Below, one piece after another: positions 29,577-36,539 of a DNA stretch of 64,000 nt. A program made the translations under genes and the position numbers. The notes beneath the pieces were generated by a model that did not search any database, was not told the origin of the DNA, and was given only the letters and a program-made list of their open reading frames with translations. This DNA is from a virus. The stretch lies in the IMG/VR virus record IMGVR_UViG_3300019776_000212, positions 1 through 64,000 of that record; one strand, given 5' to 3'. Numbering within the stretch: the first letter of the stretch is position 1; every line of letters begins with the position of its first letter.

Positions 29577-30175
29577 GCGTTTTCGTGAATGAATTCTTCC
29601 ATATCCACTGTGCGAAGCTCGAAGTCATACAGCGATTCAATCAAGGCGTAGTTACTGCCAGCTTCGTGCATAATATCAACAGTGGTGGCCAAACCTTGCG
29701 GGATCTCTTCCTTATTGAACAGTGTATTATCCCAGACGCAAAGCAGGGCTGGGATACAGTCCCATTGATCAAAGGTTTCAGTGCGGATCTCTACAATCCA
29801 AGATGGATCAAAGCTTTCACATGCAATAGAACGTGCGTTAGGCATACGGTCGCTGTCACCATGGCAACTATAATCAAGATCTAGTTTGTCGTCTGGAATG
29901 TCACACACCAAAACAACAACCAAACCACCTTGACCTTTTGCAGCGTATTGCAGTCGGGCAGCTTCGAATGACTGGTTTGCAGCAGCCGTGCGGCAATCGT
30001 CAGCCTCGTCCTCTGGGCAGTACCCGTGATCACCGCCTGTAGAGTTGGCGTCGTAAAAGTACATGATGCCGTCGTTATCGCTGACAGTCCAAGGGGCGTG
30101 GACTAGGCTCTTGCCTTCTTTGGACATGATAGCTTTGAAGCCTGCCAGTGTAGTGCCGTGGGTGACGATTGCCAT
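29573..30175 (-). CDS. Possible ADP-ribosyltransferase-like early protein
   Basis: This 200-residue protein starts at ATG 30175 (GGCAGAG); the longer frame crosses the promoter at 30225. THGTTLAGFKAIM with a later DGIMYFYDA recalls the H-G-T...Y-F pattern of ADP-ribosyltransferase folds; the C-terminal part is acidic and includes VDMEEFIHE, where an E-x-E-like catalytic element could lie. Phages such as T4 inject or express ARTs early to modify RNA polymerase. This is motif-level inference, so the ART call is tentative. Confidence 0.45.
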   Translation of the reverse strand: MAIVTHGTTLAGFKAIMSKEGKSLVHAPWTVSDNDGIMYFYDANSTGGDHGYCPEDEADDCRTAAANQSFEAARLQYAAKGQGGLVVVLVCDIPDDKLDLDYSCHGDSDRMPNARSIACESFDPSWIVEIRTETFDQWDCIPALLCVWDNTLFNKEEIPQGLATTVDIMHEAGSNYALIESLYDFELRTVDMEEFIHENA

Positions 30176-30224
30176 GATACTCTGCCTTTTGGTGTAGGGA
30201 GCTTTGTGCTCCCTTGTGGCTGCC

Positions 30225-30252
30225 ATTCTACGCTATCGGGGTGGCAAGTCAA
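30225..30252 (-). promoter_or_regulatory. Early promoter 6
   Basis: TTGACT, 16 bp, TAGAAT. It overlaps the stop codon of the gene at 30233. Confidence 0.75.
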
Positions 30253-30544
30253 TAGGTCTATACAAAGAATCTGCATGTTTTGCTGCACAAGCTTTGATGG
30301 CCATATTCCACTCATAGCCCAGAAGGTTTTTAGTGCTTCTGACGCAGGCAAGGTAGATGCGCTTTGCCCTTTCGTGATCGGCGACTGGAACGTCTGGAGG
30401 GTTGGCCGGATTGAGTATTGAAAGCACAGCTTGCAAAGCAATCATGGCACCGCACAGTGCAAGGAATTCGGCCACACGTTTGCAATAGTGGCCCACAATG
30501 AACTCCAGTTCGCTAACATCGGTAGGTTTCTTGCTCATATCCAT
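30233..30544 (-). CDS. Hypothetical early protein, 103 aa
   Basis: ATG 30544 overlaps TAA of the HicA-like gene (TAATG); GGGG lies 11 nt before. One Ala/Leu-rich hydrophobic stretch (FLALCGAMIALQAVLSIL) suggests a membrane helix or buried core. No HicB-type antitoxin motif is visible. Confidence 0.6.
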   Translation of the reverse strand: MDMSKKPTDVSELEFIVGHYCKRVAEFLALCGAMIALQAVLSILNPANPPDVPVADHERAKRIYLACVRSTKNLLGYEWNMAIKACAAKHADSLYRPIDLPPR

Positions 30545-30735
30545 TAGCTGATCCCCATAAGAGCGTGCTTGCAATGACACTGCAGATTTTTGATTGTCCG
30601 ATGATCACTCGGGCTTCGACTTGCAAACACTGGCTTGGCCGCGTTTGGGTGTGTGAGTTTCAAATGCTTTCGATTGCTTTCGTCCACGGTCCAACCCGGT
30701 AGAGTTGCTTTGATTTCTTTAACCCACTTACTCAT
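30544..30735 (-). CDS. HicA-like small protein
   Basis: This 63-residue protein has the layout GWTVDESNRKHLKLTHP, then PVFASRSPSDHRTIKN and a helical end. This matches the dsRBD-like HicA toxin fold, with the K/R-x-x-H strand carrying the usual catalytic-type His. HicA proteins are mRNA interferases. No partner antitoxin is obvious next door, so it may instead be a solo phage domain that interferes with host RNA. AAGGAG precedes the ATG. Confidence 0.5.
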   Translation of the reverse strand: MSKWVKEIKATLPGWTVDESNRKHLKLTHPNAAKPVFASRSPSDHRTIKNLQCHCKHALMGIS

Positions 30736-31076
30736 ACTTTCTCCTTATAACAGGCTGCACCTGCCTTAGTTTGATATTGTGAGGGATACCAACTTACACC
30801 CCACATGGTTAACATTGCTTGTAGTTGCCTTGTATATCCCTTTCCACGCATCGCGGGGCAAGTTTCTTTATAGTAGATTTCTCCGTCTGGCATTACAATT
30901 ATACCAGAGAATCCTACACTGTGCGCAACTGATTTAAAACCTACAACTCTATGCCAGCCCTTGTGATCCTTGAAAAGCCTGATAACACTGGCGTCTGGCA
31001 TGGTGGCTTGCTTTACCAGACGCTCAAGCCCAGTGGTGCTGCACTGGTTAAGCGCAGCATATACACTTTTGTTCAT
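30732..31076 (-). CDS. Possible GNAT-like early protein
   Basis: 114 residues. The segment CPAMRGKGYTRQLQAML resembles GNAT motif A (R-x-x-G-x-G then helix), followed by strands ending CYKEKV. It may be an acyltransferase remnant or a small complete domain. ATG 31076 overlaps the upstream stop (ATGA). Confidence 0.45.
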   Translation of the reverse strand: MNKSVYAALNQCSTTGLERLVKQATMPDASVIRLFKDHKGWHRVVGFKSVAHSVGFSGIIVMPDGEIYYKETCPAMRGKGYTRQLQAMLTMWGVSWYPSQYQTKAGAACYKEKV

Positions 31077-31288
31077 ACAACCTTATCCACCAAATCATCA
31101 TCAAACCACCACTTACGAGTTATGTGGCCCTCCACACTTTCAAGTGTAAGTTCGTTACTGTGAGCGTACCCGTAATCTTTACGTTCGATTTCAATGATAC
31201 GTAATTTAAACTTACATGGTCTGCTATCCCACAGCATTTGCACGTTAACTTCCTCACCAACTTTAAGATTTTGAACTTTAACTTTCAT
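31073..31288 (-). CDS. SH3-like early protein, 71 aa
   Basis: AAGGGG precedes ATG 31288. VQNLKVGEEVNVQML and later strands suggest a small beta-barrel; the C-terminus is Trp- and Asp-rich (KWWFDDDL). Function unknown. Confidence 0.6.
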   Translation of the reverse strand: MKVKVQNLKVGEEVNVQMLWDSRPCKFKLRIIEIERKDYGYAHSNELTLESVEGHITRKWWFDDDLVDKVV

Positions 31289-31291
31289 AAC

Positions 31292-32005
31292 TTACCCCTT
31301 GGCAATCAAAGATACATGTTTCTTGCTTACACCATGGGCTGTAAAGCCGATGATATAATACCTTTGGGACACTTGGCAAAGCCCGCAAGTTGCACAGCTT
31401 ACTTTGTCGTTGTATTCAGCCGGGCAACGTACAACTTTGTTGCCAGCTGGGGTGTAGCGTACCTTTGGATTATCCTCAGCCAATGGCATGATAACGACAA
31501 CCGGGGCGATATTCAAAGCTTTCAATTCGTCGGCATGTTGCATGTTGTTGCCGGAAAGGTTGACAGTGAAACCTTCGATGTTTGCGGACTTGATAACCTC
31601 TCGGTTCAAGTTGGCTACAGTGTCACCGTGGCCGCCAATCACATTGTAATGCGTGTAAGTGAAACCCTTGCGGCCTTTGTTCGCCCTTACCAGCTCGCCA
31701 ACCTTAGAGGCGTCGAGAGTGTCAACACCGTTGAATGTTTTGAAGCCCGGCAAGTCACCAGCCTGATTATGGCGCCACAGGCTACCCTTGCGAATGGCAC
31801 GCACTGCCAGTAGGAAGTGTCCCCAGTCGGTGCCACGTTTGCCCTCAGTCACTGCCTTCCAGTGGATGTTAGACGGACCGCCCGAGGCGTAGCAACCCTT
31901 TGCCTTTAGAGGGCAAGCATCTGGGCAAGTGTCTTTGTGAGAAGTGGACACTGGAATTGGACCGGTCTTAACGTTGCTGGAAACTGGAGTCAGATGGTAG
32001 TTCAT
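31292..32005 (-). CDS. GP88-like Cys-cluster protein
   Basis: This 237-residue protein has an N-terminal CPDACPLKAKGCYA cluster and a C-terminal CATCGLC cluster, matching a phage family typified by mycobacteriophage gene 88 (function unknown). Clustered cysteines at both ends and a TIM-like middle (GGHGDTVANLN; VVVIMPLAED) have led to speculation about metal-cluster enzymes, but none is shown. ATG 32005 follows GAAAGGAA. It is the largest early gene behind promoter 32055. Confidence 0.6.
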   Translation of the reverse strand: MNYHLTPVSSNVKTGPIPVSTSHKDTCPDACPLKAKGCYASGGPSNIHWKAVTEGKRGTDWGHFLLAVRAIRKGSLWRHNQAGDLPGFKTFNGVDTLDASKVGELVRANKGRKGFTYTHYNVIGGHGDTVANLNREVIKSANIEGFTVNLSGNNMQHADELKALNIAPVVVIMPLAEDNPKVRYTPAGNKVVRCPAEYNDKVSCATCGLCQVSQRYYIIGFTAHGVSKKHVSLIAKG

Positions 32006-32054
32006 TGCGTCGTTCCTTTCAGTGGCTTGGGGCTTACCCCCTTTCTTGACGCCC

Positions 32055-32082
32055 ATTCTACAGGATTGGTTTAGGACGTCAA
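32055..32082 (-). promoter_or_regulatory. Early promoter 7
   Basis: TTGACG, 16 bp, TAGAAT with CTG before the -10. Confidence 0.75.
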
Positions 32083-32100
32083 GCACCTGTGCGAATTATT

Positions 32101-32481
32101 TTAGATATTTTTCTGTATAAACCAAAGCACAACCACACACCCCAGAGCCCACTTGAACTGGCTTGGGGTAAGCCTTGGCATCGCCATCCGTACACGGGCA
32201 GACCATGGCACCTTGTGCGTGCAATCAATCTGCACAGGCTCAGGCCCTTTGAGCTTGGCGATACGCTTAGCTAACGCCTGCTGCCTACCCTCTAAGATTG
32301 CCCTAAGGTCAAAGTAGTCATCCGCATCCATCTGGCCAGACTGAGACTCAAGCTCTGACAACAGCTTGTCTAAGTGGTCTGCCTGTTCTGCCGTTGGGTC
32401 TATCCGATAGCGTAGGGGCTTTGGTGGCTTGGGCTCTTTTGCATTCTCAACCCAACTGGGCAAGCGTTGACGTCTGGCCAT
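32101..32481 (-). CDS. Tail-anchored early protein, 126 aa
   Basis: Basic Pro/Lys-rich N-terminus (NAKEPKPPKPLRYR), acidic helical middle, and a final hydrophobic helix (ALGCVVVLWFIQ), suggesting a tail-anchored membrane protein. GAGGAC precedes the ATG. Confidence 0.6.
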   Translation of the reverse strand: MARRQRLPSWVENAKEPKPPKPLRYRIDPTAEQADHLDKLLSELESQSGQMDADDYFDLRAILEGRQQALAKRIAKLKGPEPVQIDCTHKVPWSARVRMAMPRLTPSQFKWALGCVVVLWFIQKNI

Positions 32482-32497
32482 ACATAGTCCTCAGGTG

Positions 32498-32524
32498 TAA
32501 AAATGCCCCGGTGTTAACCGGGGC
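32498..32524 (-). terminator. Intrinsic terminator
   Basis: Minus strand GCCCCGGT/ACCGGGGC stem, TAAC loop, then ATTTTTA, after the gene at 32532. Confidence 0.88.
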
Positions 32525-32531
32525 TTGGGCA

Positions 32532-32831
32532 TTATCGAGAGTTCAGCAGGTAGTTGATATGTTCGGCGGTTACCCAACCGGCCTCCACCTTTGGTGAGAC
32601 TTTAAAACCGTCCGTTGCATTGCACACGCTGGCATTGCTGACCCCCAAGGCTTCGACAAGGGACATGTAAATGTCCCCTTTCACAGGGTGAACCGAGCAT
32701 CCTGTCAGAATGACAAGCAGGGCCATCTGTTCAGCCGTAAGGCCCAGAATGTCGAAAGTTTCTGGCTTGGCTTCTGAGATAACCACCAACTCGGTTACCG
32801 CAGCACGGGCTTTGTTCTTGACTACTTCCAC
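32532..32831 (-). CDS. Early protein, paralogue A
   Basis: 99 residues from GTG 32831 (AAGGAGA). It shares AVTE-V-x-EAKP-TFD-GL with the neighbour at 32846: an N-terminal strand, then a helix that starts at LTAEQMALLVIL, and a C-terminal domain ending WVTAEHINYLL. Clear tandem duplication; function unknown. Confidence 0.65.
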   Translation of the reverse strand: MEVVKNKARAAVTELVVISEAKPETFDILGLTAEQMALLVILTGCSVHPVKGDIYMSLVEALGVSNASVCNATDGFKVSPKVEAGWVTAEHINYLLNSR

Positions 32832-32845
32832 ATTCTTTCTCCTTG

Positions 32846-33157
32846 TTAAAACTCTTTGCCGAATTCCGCCACGCAGTTATCCACGTGGGTTTTAGTGATT
32901 TCAAGATTCTGGCCTCCGTTACTGGGACTCTTGTTCAGGTCGAAAAAGAAGTTATTGGGAAGTCCCGCCAACTTCCTCATACCCTCATAAAGGGCATAGC
33001 TCTGCTTGTTGTCACCGCAAGTGCGTGCAACGGACATGATCAACACGGCCAACTGCGCTTCACTCAAACCTGTGAGGTCAAAGGTAGCGGGCTTGGCTTC
33101 TGTTACAGTTACAATTTCAGTTACTGCTGGAGTTGCTTGATGTTTGGTCAGTTGCAT
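32846..33157 (-). CDS. Early protein, paralogue B
   Basis: 103 residues behind GGGGAG. AVTEIVTVTEAKPATFDL and GLSEAQLAVLIM align with paralogue A without gaps over the first 45 residues, while the C-terminal halves diverge. Function unknown. Confidence 0.65.
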   Translation of the reverse strand: MQLTKHQATPAVTEIVTVTEAKPATFDLTGLSEAQLAVLIMSVARTCGDNKQSYALYEGMRKLAGLPNNFFFDLNKSPSNGGQNLEITKTHVDNCVAEFGKEF

Positions 33158-33159
33158 AA

Positions 33160-33291
33160 TTACTCCCCTTGTTCAGTTTGGCGGCGAATGTCACGGCCAG
33201 CACGTTTCGACTTGTCAGCTTTACGCAGTTCTTTCTGTGCTGCGCGGTATTCACGGTCGCTTGCGAAGTCCGAGGCTTTGAGTTGACGCAT
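33160..33291 (-). CDS. 43-residue highly basic peptide
   Basis: ATG 33291 follows AAAGGAAG; the longer frame lacks an RBS. Almost entirely charged (YRAAQKELRKADKSKRAGRD), likely an extended nucleic-acid-binding helix. Confidence 0.55.
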   Translation of the reverse strand: MRQLKASDFASDREYRAAQKELRKADKSKRAGRDIRRQTEQGE

Positions 33292-33324
33292 TTTGTTTCT
33301 TCCTTTGTGTGTGTAGAGGTGTGT

Positions 33325-33353
33325 AGTATGTCTGCTATAAGGACTGCTGTCAA
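33325..33353 (-). promoter_or_regulatory. Early promoter 8, weaker
   Basis: TTGACA, 17 bp, CATACT: consensus -35 but a poor -10. Confidence 0.45.
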
Positions 33354-33374
33354 GCAATCCCTATAACAAATTTT

Positions 33375-33626
33375 CTACTTACGTGGTGCCAGTGTGAGGA
33401 CACCAGCATACTGCCCGGTATTGGCAAGTTGCACCTGCCAGCCCAAGCTTTTACGGCACACCCCAGCAGCGCGGAGGGCTTCATAGATGGCACTCATGCC
33501 GCCACCGTAGTTGAACTGACCCACCACATTAAGCAGCAATTCAGCTTCATGTGCGGACAGATTGAGTGTTACGCTGCCAGCTTCCACAACTACTGTACGA
33601 TCAGGGTTTTTGATTGCAGTTGCCAT
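33375..33626 (-). CDS. Early protein, possible paralogue C
   Basis: 83 residues behind GAGGG. TVVVEAGSVTLNLSAHEAELLLNVVG repeats the strand-loop-helix layout of paralogues A and B (quoted only to show order: strand VTLNLS, helix AHEAELLL), so it may be a third, more diverged copy. Function unknown. Confidence 0.6.
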   Translation of the reverse strand: MATAIKNPDRTVVVEAGSVTLNLSAHEAELLLNVVGQFNYGGGMSAIYEALRAAGVCRKSLGWQVQLANTGQYAGVLTLAPRK

Positions 33627-33629
33627 GTC

Positions 33630-33941
33630 TCAACCCTCTTTAGTTTGTTTGTCGAATCGATACTCAATACCGGCTACCTTTGCATAGGTGAGGGTGTCGA
33701 GATTGATAGTACGGAATGCGTCAGCCGCACCAACATCCGCTACAGTGTAAAGCTCTGGCTTGTGTGCAGTAGTGGACTTTTCACGCTTGTTCTTGTCACC
33801 GCTTGCGAGCATACGCTCTACAAACTTCTTGCACTGCATCTTACGGATGCTGCCGTCTTTCTTCACGAATTCAACAGCAAACATCTGACCTTTTGCAGAG
33901 TCGAGAATTGCGCGCTTACGTTCGATAGTTACGACTGCCAT
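33630..33941 (-). CDS. SH3-like phage protein, 103 aa
   Basis: VEFVKKDGSIRKMQCKK is the signature of a small beta-barrel family widespread in phages (F-x-K-K-D-G-x-x-R). Start ATG 33941 abuts a run of ten A residues, and GGAG is 16 nt away, further than usual, so translation may be inefficient or the homopolymer length wrong. Confidence 0.6.
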   Translation of the reverse strand: MAVVTIERKRAILDSAKGQMFAVEFVKKDGSIRKMQCKKFVERMLASGDKNKREKSTTAHKPELYTVADVGAADAFRTINLDTLTYAKVAGIEYRFDKQTKEG

Positions 33942-33980
33942 TTTTTTTTTGTGTTACTCCGTTGCTTTCTGATGTTTGTC

Positions 33981-34008
33981 ATTCTACAGCGTTGTGGCTA
34001 GGTGTCAA
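33981..34008 (-). promoter_or_regulatory. Early promoter 9
   Basis: TTGACA, 16 bp, TAGAAT with CTG before the -10. Confidence 0.77.
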
Positions 34009-34023
34009 GCTTTTATTTGTGCC

Positions 34024-34383
34024 TTATTGCCCTCGGTTGTACAGTTGTTTGATCAGGACTTCGAACCACTGCACTTTGTAGGCATGGCATTTTGGGCAGG
34101 TAAGGCCACCTTCTGCCCTCATCTGTTTGAACTCTGGGTCAGTGCGAGCCAGAAGGCCACTAATGGAGATTGAGGTGTTCACCCCGCCCACTTTGTGTTC
34201 ATAGTGGGCGCCCATTTCATTTGAGATTTCACGCTTGGCGTTTTCACGCTCAGCGTTCGACAACTTACCTTCTGCAAACATACCGTCAAGTACGTGGCAC
34301 AGGTAGCTGCCCGGTCTGTAGGCTGGGCTTGAAAGGGCGGCACGCAGTACCTTGGAAGTGCGGCGAACTTTTGGGAGCGCCAT
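34024..34383 (-). CDS. Early protein with CxxC, 119 aa
   Basis: ATG 34383 overlaps TAA of the gene upstream. Basic N-terminus (PKVRRTSKVLRAALS), helical middle, and LTCPKCHAYKVQW near the end, half of a zinc knuckle with a His. Possible RNA- or transcription-related protein. Confidence 0.6.
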   Translation of the reverse strand: MALPKVRRTSKVLRAALSSPAYRPGSYLCHVLDGMFAEGKLSNAERENAKREISNEMGAHYEHKVGGVNTSISISGLLARTDPEFKQMRAEGGLTCPKCHAYKVQWFEVLIKQLYNRGQ

Positions 34384-34571
34384 TACTTAGCCCCCTTGCG
34401 GATCACCAGAACGGGTGAGCCACTGATATTGTGCACGGTGCTCATCACTTCTTTACGTTGGCGGCTGCTGGCGTGAACGTCTACACCCCAGCGACGTACG
34501 GCCATCGCACCGTTATCTACAGCTTTGCCGAACGCACGGGCAGCAGAACGGGATTTGAATTGAATTTGCAT
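34383..34571 (-). CDS. Hypothetical basic early protein, 62 aa
   Basis: ACGGAGAG precedes ATG 34571. Arg/Lys-rich alpha/beta fold (KSRSAARAFGKAV; RRWGVDV), ends VIRKGAK. First gene of the unit behind promoter 34613. Confidence 0.6.
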   Translation of the reverse strand: MQIQFKSRSAARAFGKAVDNGAMAVRRWGVDVHASSRQRKEVMSTVHNISGSPVLVIRKGAK

Positions 34572-34612
34572 GATACTCTCCGTTGTAGGCTTGATTGCCT
34601 TGTGTGGTAAAG

Positions 34613-34641
34613 ATTCTAATCAATGCTGCTAACCTTGTCAA
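34613..34641 (-). promoter_or_regulatory. Early promoter 10
   Basis: TTGACA, 17 bp, TAGAAT. Confidence 0.75.
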
Positions 34642-34659
34642 CAGCATTTGTTAAAAGCT

Positions 34660-34872
34660 TTACTCAACCGTACACCAATTGTCTGTTCCGTAGTACTGGT
34701 GCACGAACCATTCGCAATCGTCGAGGAAATCGGCCACTCCGTGCTCTTCCCAGTGAATCACGATCTTACCATCTTCACCACGTTTGATCGTATATACGAT
34801 CTCATGGTCGTCACCTTGTGCAGTGAAGCGGTAACCGTCTGGTACATGGCTATTGTCAATGTTTCGTGTCAT
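34660..34872 (-). CDS. Hypothetical acidic early protein, 70 aa
   Basis: AAGGAG precedes ATG 34872. Strand-rich, acidic, Trp-containing (HWEEHGVADFLDDCEWF). Acidic small early proteins often mimic DNA or bind host factors, but nothing specific is seen. Confidence 0.6.
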   Translation of the reverse strand: MTRNIDNSHVPDGYRFTAQGDDHEIVYTIKRGEDGKIVIHWEEHGVADFLDDCEWFVHQYYGTDNWCTVE

Positions 34873-34894
34873 GTTGTCAACTCCTTACTCAGAT

Positions 34895-35377
34895 TCATTT
34901 GTTTTCTACCCAGAAAAGGCGGTCAAGTGTTTCGTCCTTTGGACGGCTCAGCAGGTAACGGCCTGCCATATTGGTGCGGCGGTTCGTTGTCTTGCTAAGC
35001 AGCTCTACTGTACCATCTGGATTTTTGATTGCCAAGCGGTATTTGTTAGGCTTTACAACAAGGCCAACGTCTGGCCCCTTCCAACGTGCAACAGGGTGTG
35101 CACCAGTTTTAAGGCACCACTGTTTCCACACTGGCCCGTGACCGTGACCCGGCCCTGCCAGAGCGTGTGCCACTTCATGCTTGATCGTATCCACTACCAG
35201 CTCTTCGCTGTTGTTCTCAACGTAGAAGGTGCCAAGCTCGATTTGCTTCTTAGTGTAGCAGCACTGGCCCAGACGGCGAGTGGTGCGATTATTGAATACA
35301 CCTTTCCAACCTTGAGCCCGTAGTCCCCACTTTTCCAGCTCTTGGATGAGGATGCGAGCCGCGTCTGCCTTATTCAT
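34895..35377 (-). CDS. SprT-like metalloprotease-type protein
   Basis: This 160-residue protein starts at ATG 35377 (ACGGAG); the long upstream extension is antisense to another gene. KHEVAHALAGPGHGHG contains the zincin HExxH site (His67, Glu68, His71) and a following His as third ligand, then VWKQW, as in SprT/Spartan. The C-terminal part is basic with strands (VVKPNKYRLAI). SprT-like proteins cleave DNA-bound proteins; phage members may clear the genome or host nucleoid. Confidence 0.75.
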   Translation of the reverse strand: MNKADAARILIQELEKWGLRAQGWKGVFNNRTTRRLGQCCYTKKQIELGTFYVENNSEELVVDTIKHEVAHALAGPGHGHGPVWKQWCLKTGAHPVARWKGPDVGLVVKPNKYRLAIKNPDGTVELLSKTTNRRTNMAGRYLLSRPKDETLDRLFWVENK

Positions 35378-35405
35378 TTGCATCTCCGTTGTCTTGATGA
35401 GGTAT

Positions 35406-35433
35406 ATTCTACAGGGTTCTGATAAGCTGTCAA
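35406..35433 (-). promoter_or_regulatory. Early promoter 11
   Basis: TTGACA, 16 bp, TAGAAT with CTG before the -10. The -35 lies at the stop codon of the gene at 35430. Confidence 0.77.
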
Positions 35434-35789
35434 CCGATATCAAAGAAGATTTCGTCATTCTCTGCATAGATGGAACGTGGCCCCATCGCCTTTGCAATCT
35501 CGTGAAGCTTGTCGCCAACGTCACCCCAACCACGATCCCAAAAACCCGTCCCGTGCCCGTTACGGGAAAGCCAGAGGTTGTGACCGATATCCGACCAATC
35601 AAGGTCAAGACGTTCAAGGATTTCAGCAGCATCGGAAACAAACTTTGCAGCAACTTCCTTTGCCTCTTCGATTGCTGCGAGTGACCAGCTTGCACAAGTG
35701 TAGTCACCTTCACACCCGTCAGCCCATTCAGCAGTTTCACGATACTGAACAGCGATTGCGATGATTGCGGTGTCGTTGTAATGCTTCAT
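35430..35789 (-). CDS. Conserved phage early protein, 119 aa
   Basis: The block GHNLWLSRNGHGTGFWDRGW belongs to a small family found in many phages, of unknown function; it is preceded by a helical, acidic N-terminus. First gene of the early block, 34 nt from its promoter. RBS CGGAAT is moderate. Confidence 0.65.
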   Translation of the reverse strand: MKHYNDTAIIAIAVQYRETAEWADGCEGDYTCASWSLAAIEEAKEVAAKFVSDAAEILERLDLDWSDIGHNLWLSRNGHGTGFWDRGWGDVGDKLHEIAKAMGPRSIYAENDEIFFDIG

Positions 35790-35822
35790 GTGATTTATTC
35801 CGTGTTCGTTTCTGATGTGGTC

Positions 35823-35850
35823 ATTCTACACCGTCTAGAGAACACGTCAA
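35823..35850 (-). promoter_or_regulatory. Early promoter 12
   Basis: TTGACG, 16 bp, TAGAAT; TATTTTCAA upstream of the -35. It is the right-most promoter of the early block. Confidence 0.77.
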
Positions 35851-35942
35851 CAACTATTTTCAAAAAGATTTAGAGAATCTACCTATAAAGGAACGCGCAC
35901 ACGCGTAGCAAATACAATGCCAACATTTGTTTGCACAAAGGC

Positions 35943-35971
35943 TTGTTTTCGCTGTTTGTGCCTAGTATAAT
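35943..35971 (+). promoter_or_regulatory. Possible promoter into the non-coding region
   Basis: TTGTTT, 17 bp, TATAAT (perfect -10, weak -35), reading rightwards. Confidence 0.5.
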
Positions 35972-36094
35972 GGCCACAGCGGGCAACGGAGTACGGAGTA
36001 CGGAGTACGACCACCGGAGACAAACAGGGAGGGTGCCCGAGATTTAGTGTGGCACGGACTTTGCTAGGTCATAAAAATGAATGTGATTTGGTAG

Positions 36095-36122
36095 TTGACA
36101 GGGTATTCCGTTGGTGTAAACT
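36095..36122 (+). promoter_or_regulatory. Promoter into the non-coding region
   Basis: TTGACA, 16 bp, TAAACT, plus strand. Only non-coding sequence lies between it and the hairpin at 36484-36504, and the genes beyond are on the other strand. Confidence 0.6.
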
Positions 36123-36274
36123 GGCAGCACGTTTCAAAGCTGGCCCTCGACGGGGTCGGTGCCCATTCGCCTAAGCGCAGCCAATGCGAGGCTTGTTTGT
36201 GCCTGCCGTCTTTATGTTGGCACGAGACTTGCTAGCTCCAAAGTGTGACTCGATCCTAGTTTCTGGTCGAAAAC

Positions 36275-36302
36275 GTGGAACACTCAGGAATCTCCGTGGA
36301 AC
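36275..36302. repeat. Inverted GTTCCAC iterons
   Basis: GTGGAAC at 36275-36281 and 36296-36302, 21 bp apart: the same motif and spacing as at 25621-25667 but on the other strand, so the two sets face each other across the early block. Confidence 0.55.
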
Positions 36303-36473
36303 AATGCTTAGCTCGCTAACTAAAATAGTTAGCCTCCTATCGAAATTGAGTAGCTCGCTAACTATCTCAACCCTCCCAGAAATATCTCCGCTCCCCCTGT
36401 GAAAAACTGTCCAGTTCCCAAATTTTAAAATCGCCCCAGTTCTAAAAATCTGTCGAGTTCCTAATTTTCCACA

Positions 36474-36504
36474 GACAAAGAAAAGCCCCACACTTGGCGG
36501 GGCT
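36474..36504 (-). terminator. Intrinsic terminator
   Basis: AGCCCC/GGGGCT stem; on the minus strand it is followed by TTTCTTTG and ends the transcript of 36540. On the plus strand the weaker CCTTCTTTC could stop the candidate ncRNA. Confidence 0.75.
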
Positions 36505-36539
36505 CCTTCTTTCAATGCAGTTGTTCACGAGGTTCCTGA

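Larger units (their letters stand above)
35851..36539. other. Second non-coding region, candidate ncRNA
   Basis: No gene seen on either strand. Features in order: plus promoters at 35943 and 36095; three exact tandem copies of CGGAGTA (35987-36007) inside a GGGCA/TGCCC-bounded segment; an imperfectly repeated module (TGTTTGTGCCT with TGGCACG-type sequence, about 35953-36066 and 36197-36240); two inverse GTTCCAC motifs (36275, 36296); two AGCTCGCTAA copies (36310, 36352) around AACTA/TAGTT; and a hairpin at 36484-36504. It may encode one or two RNAs of about 400-550 nt read rightwards. Confidence 0.6.
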
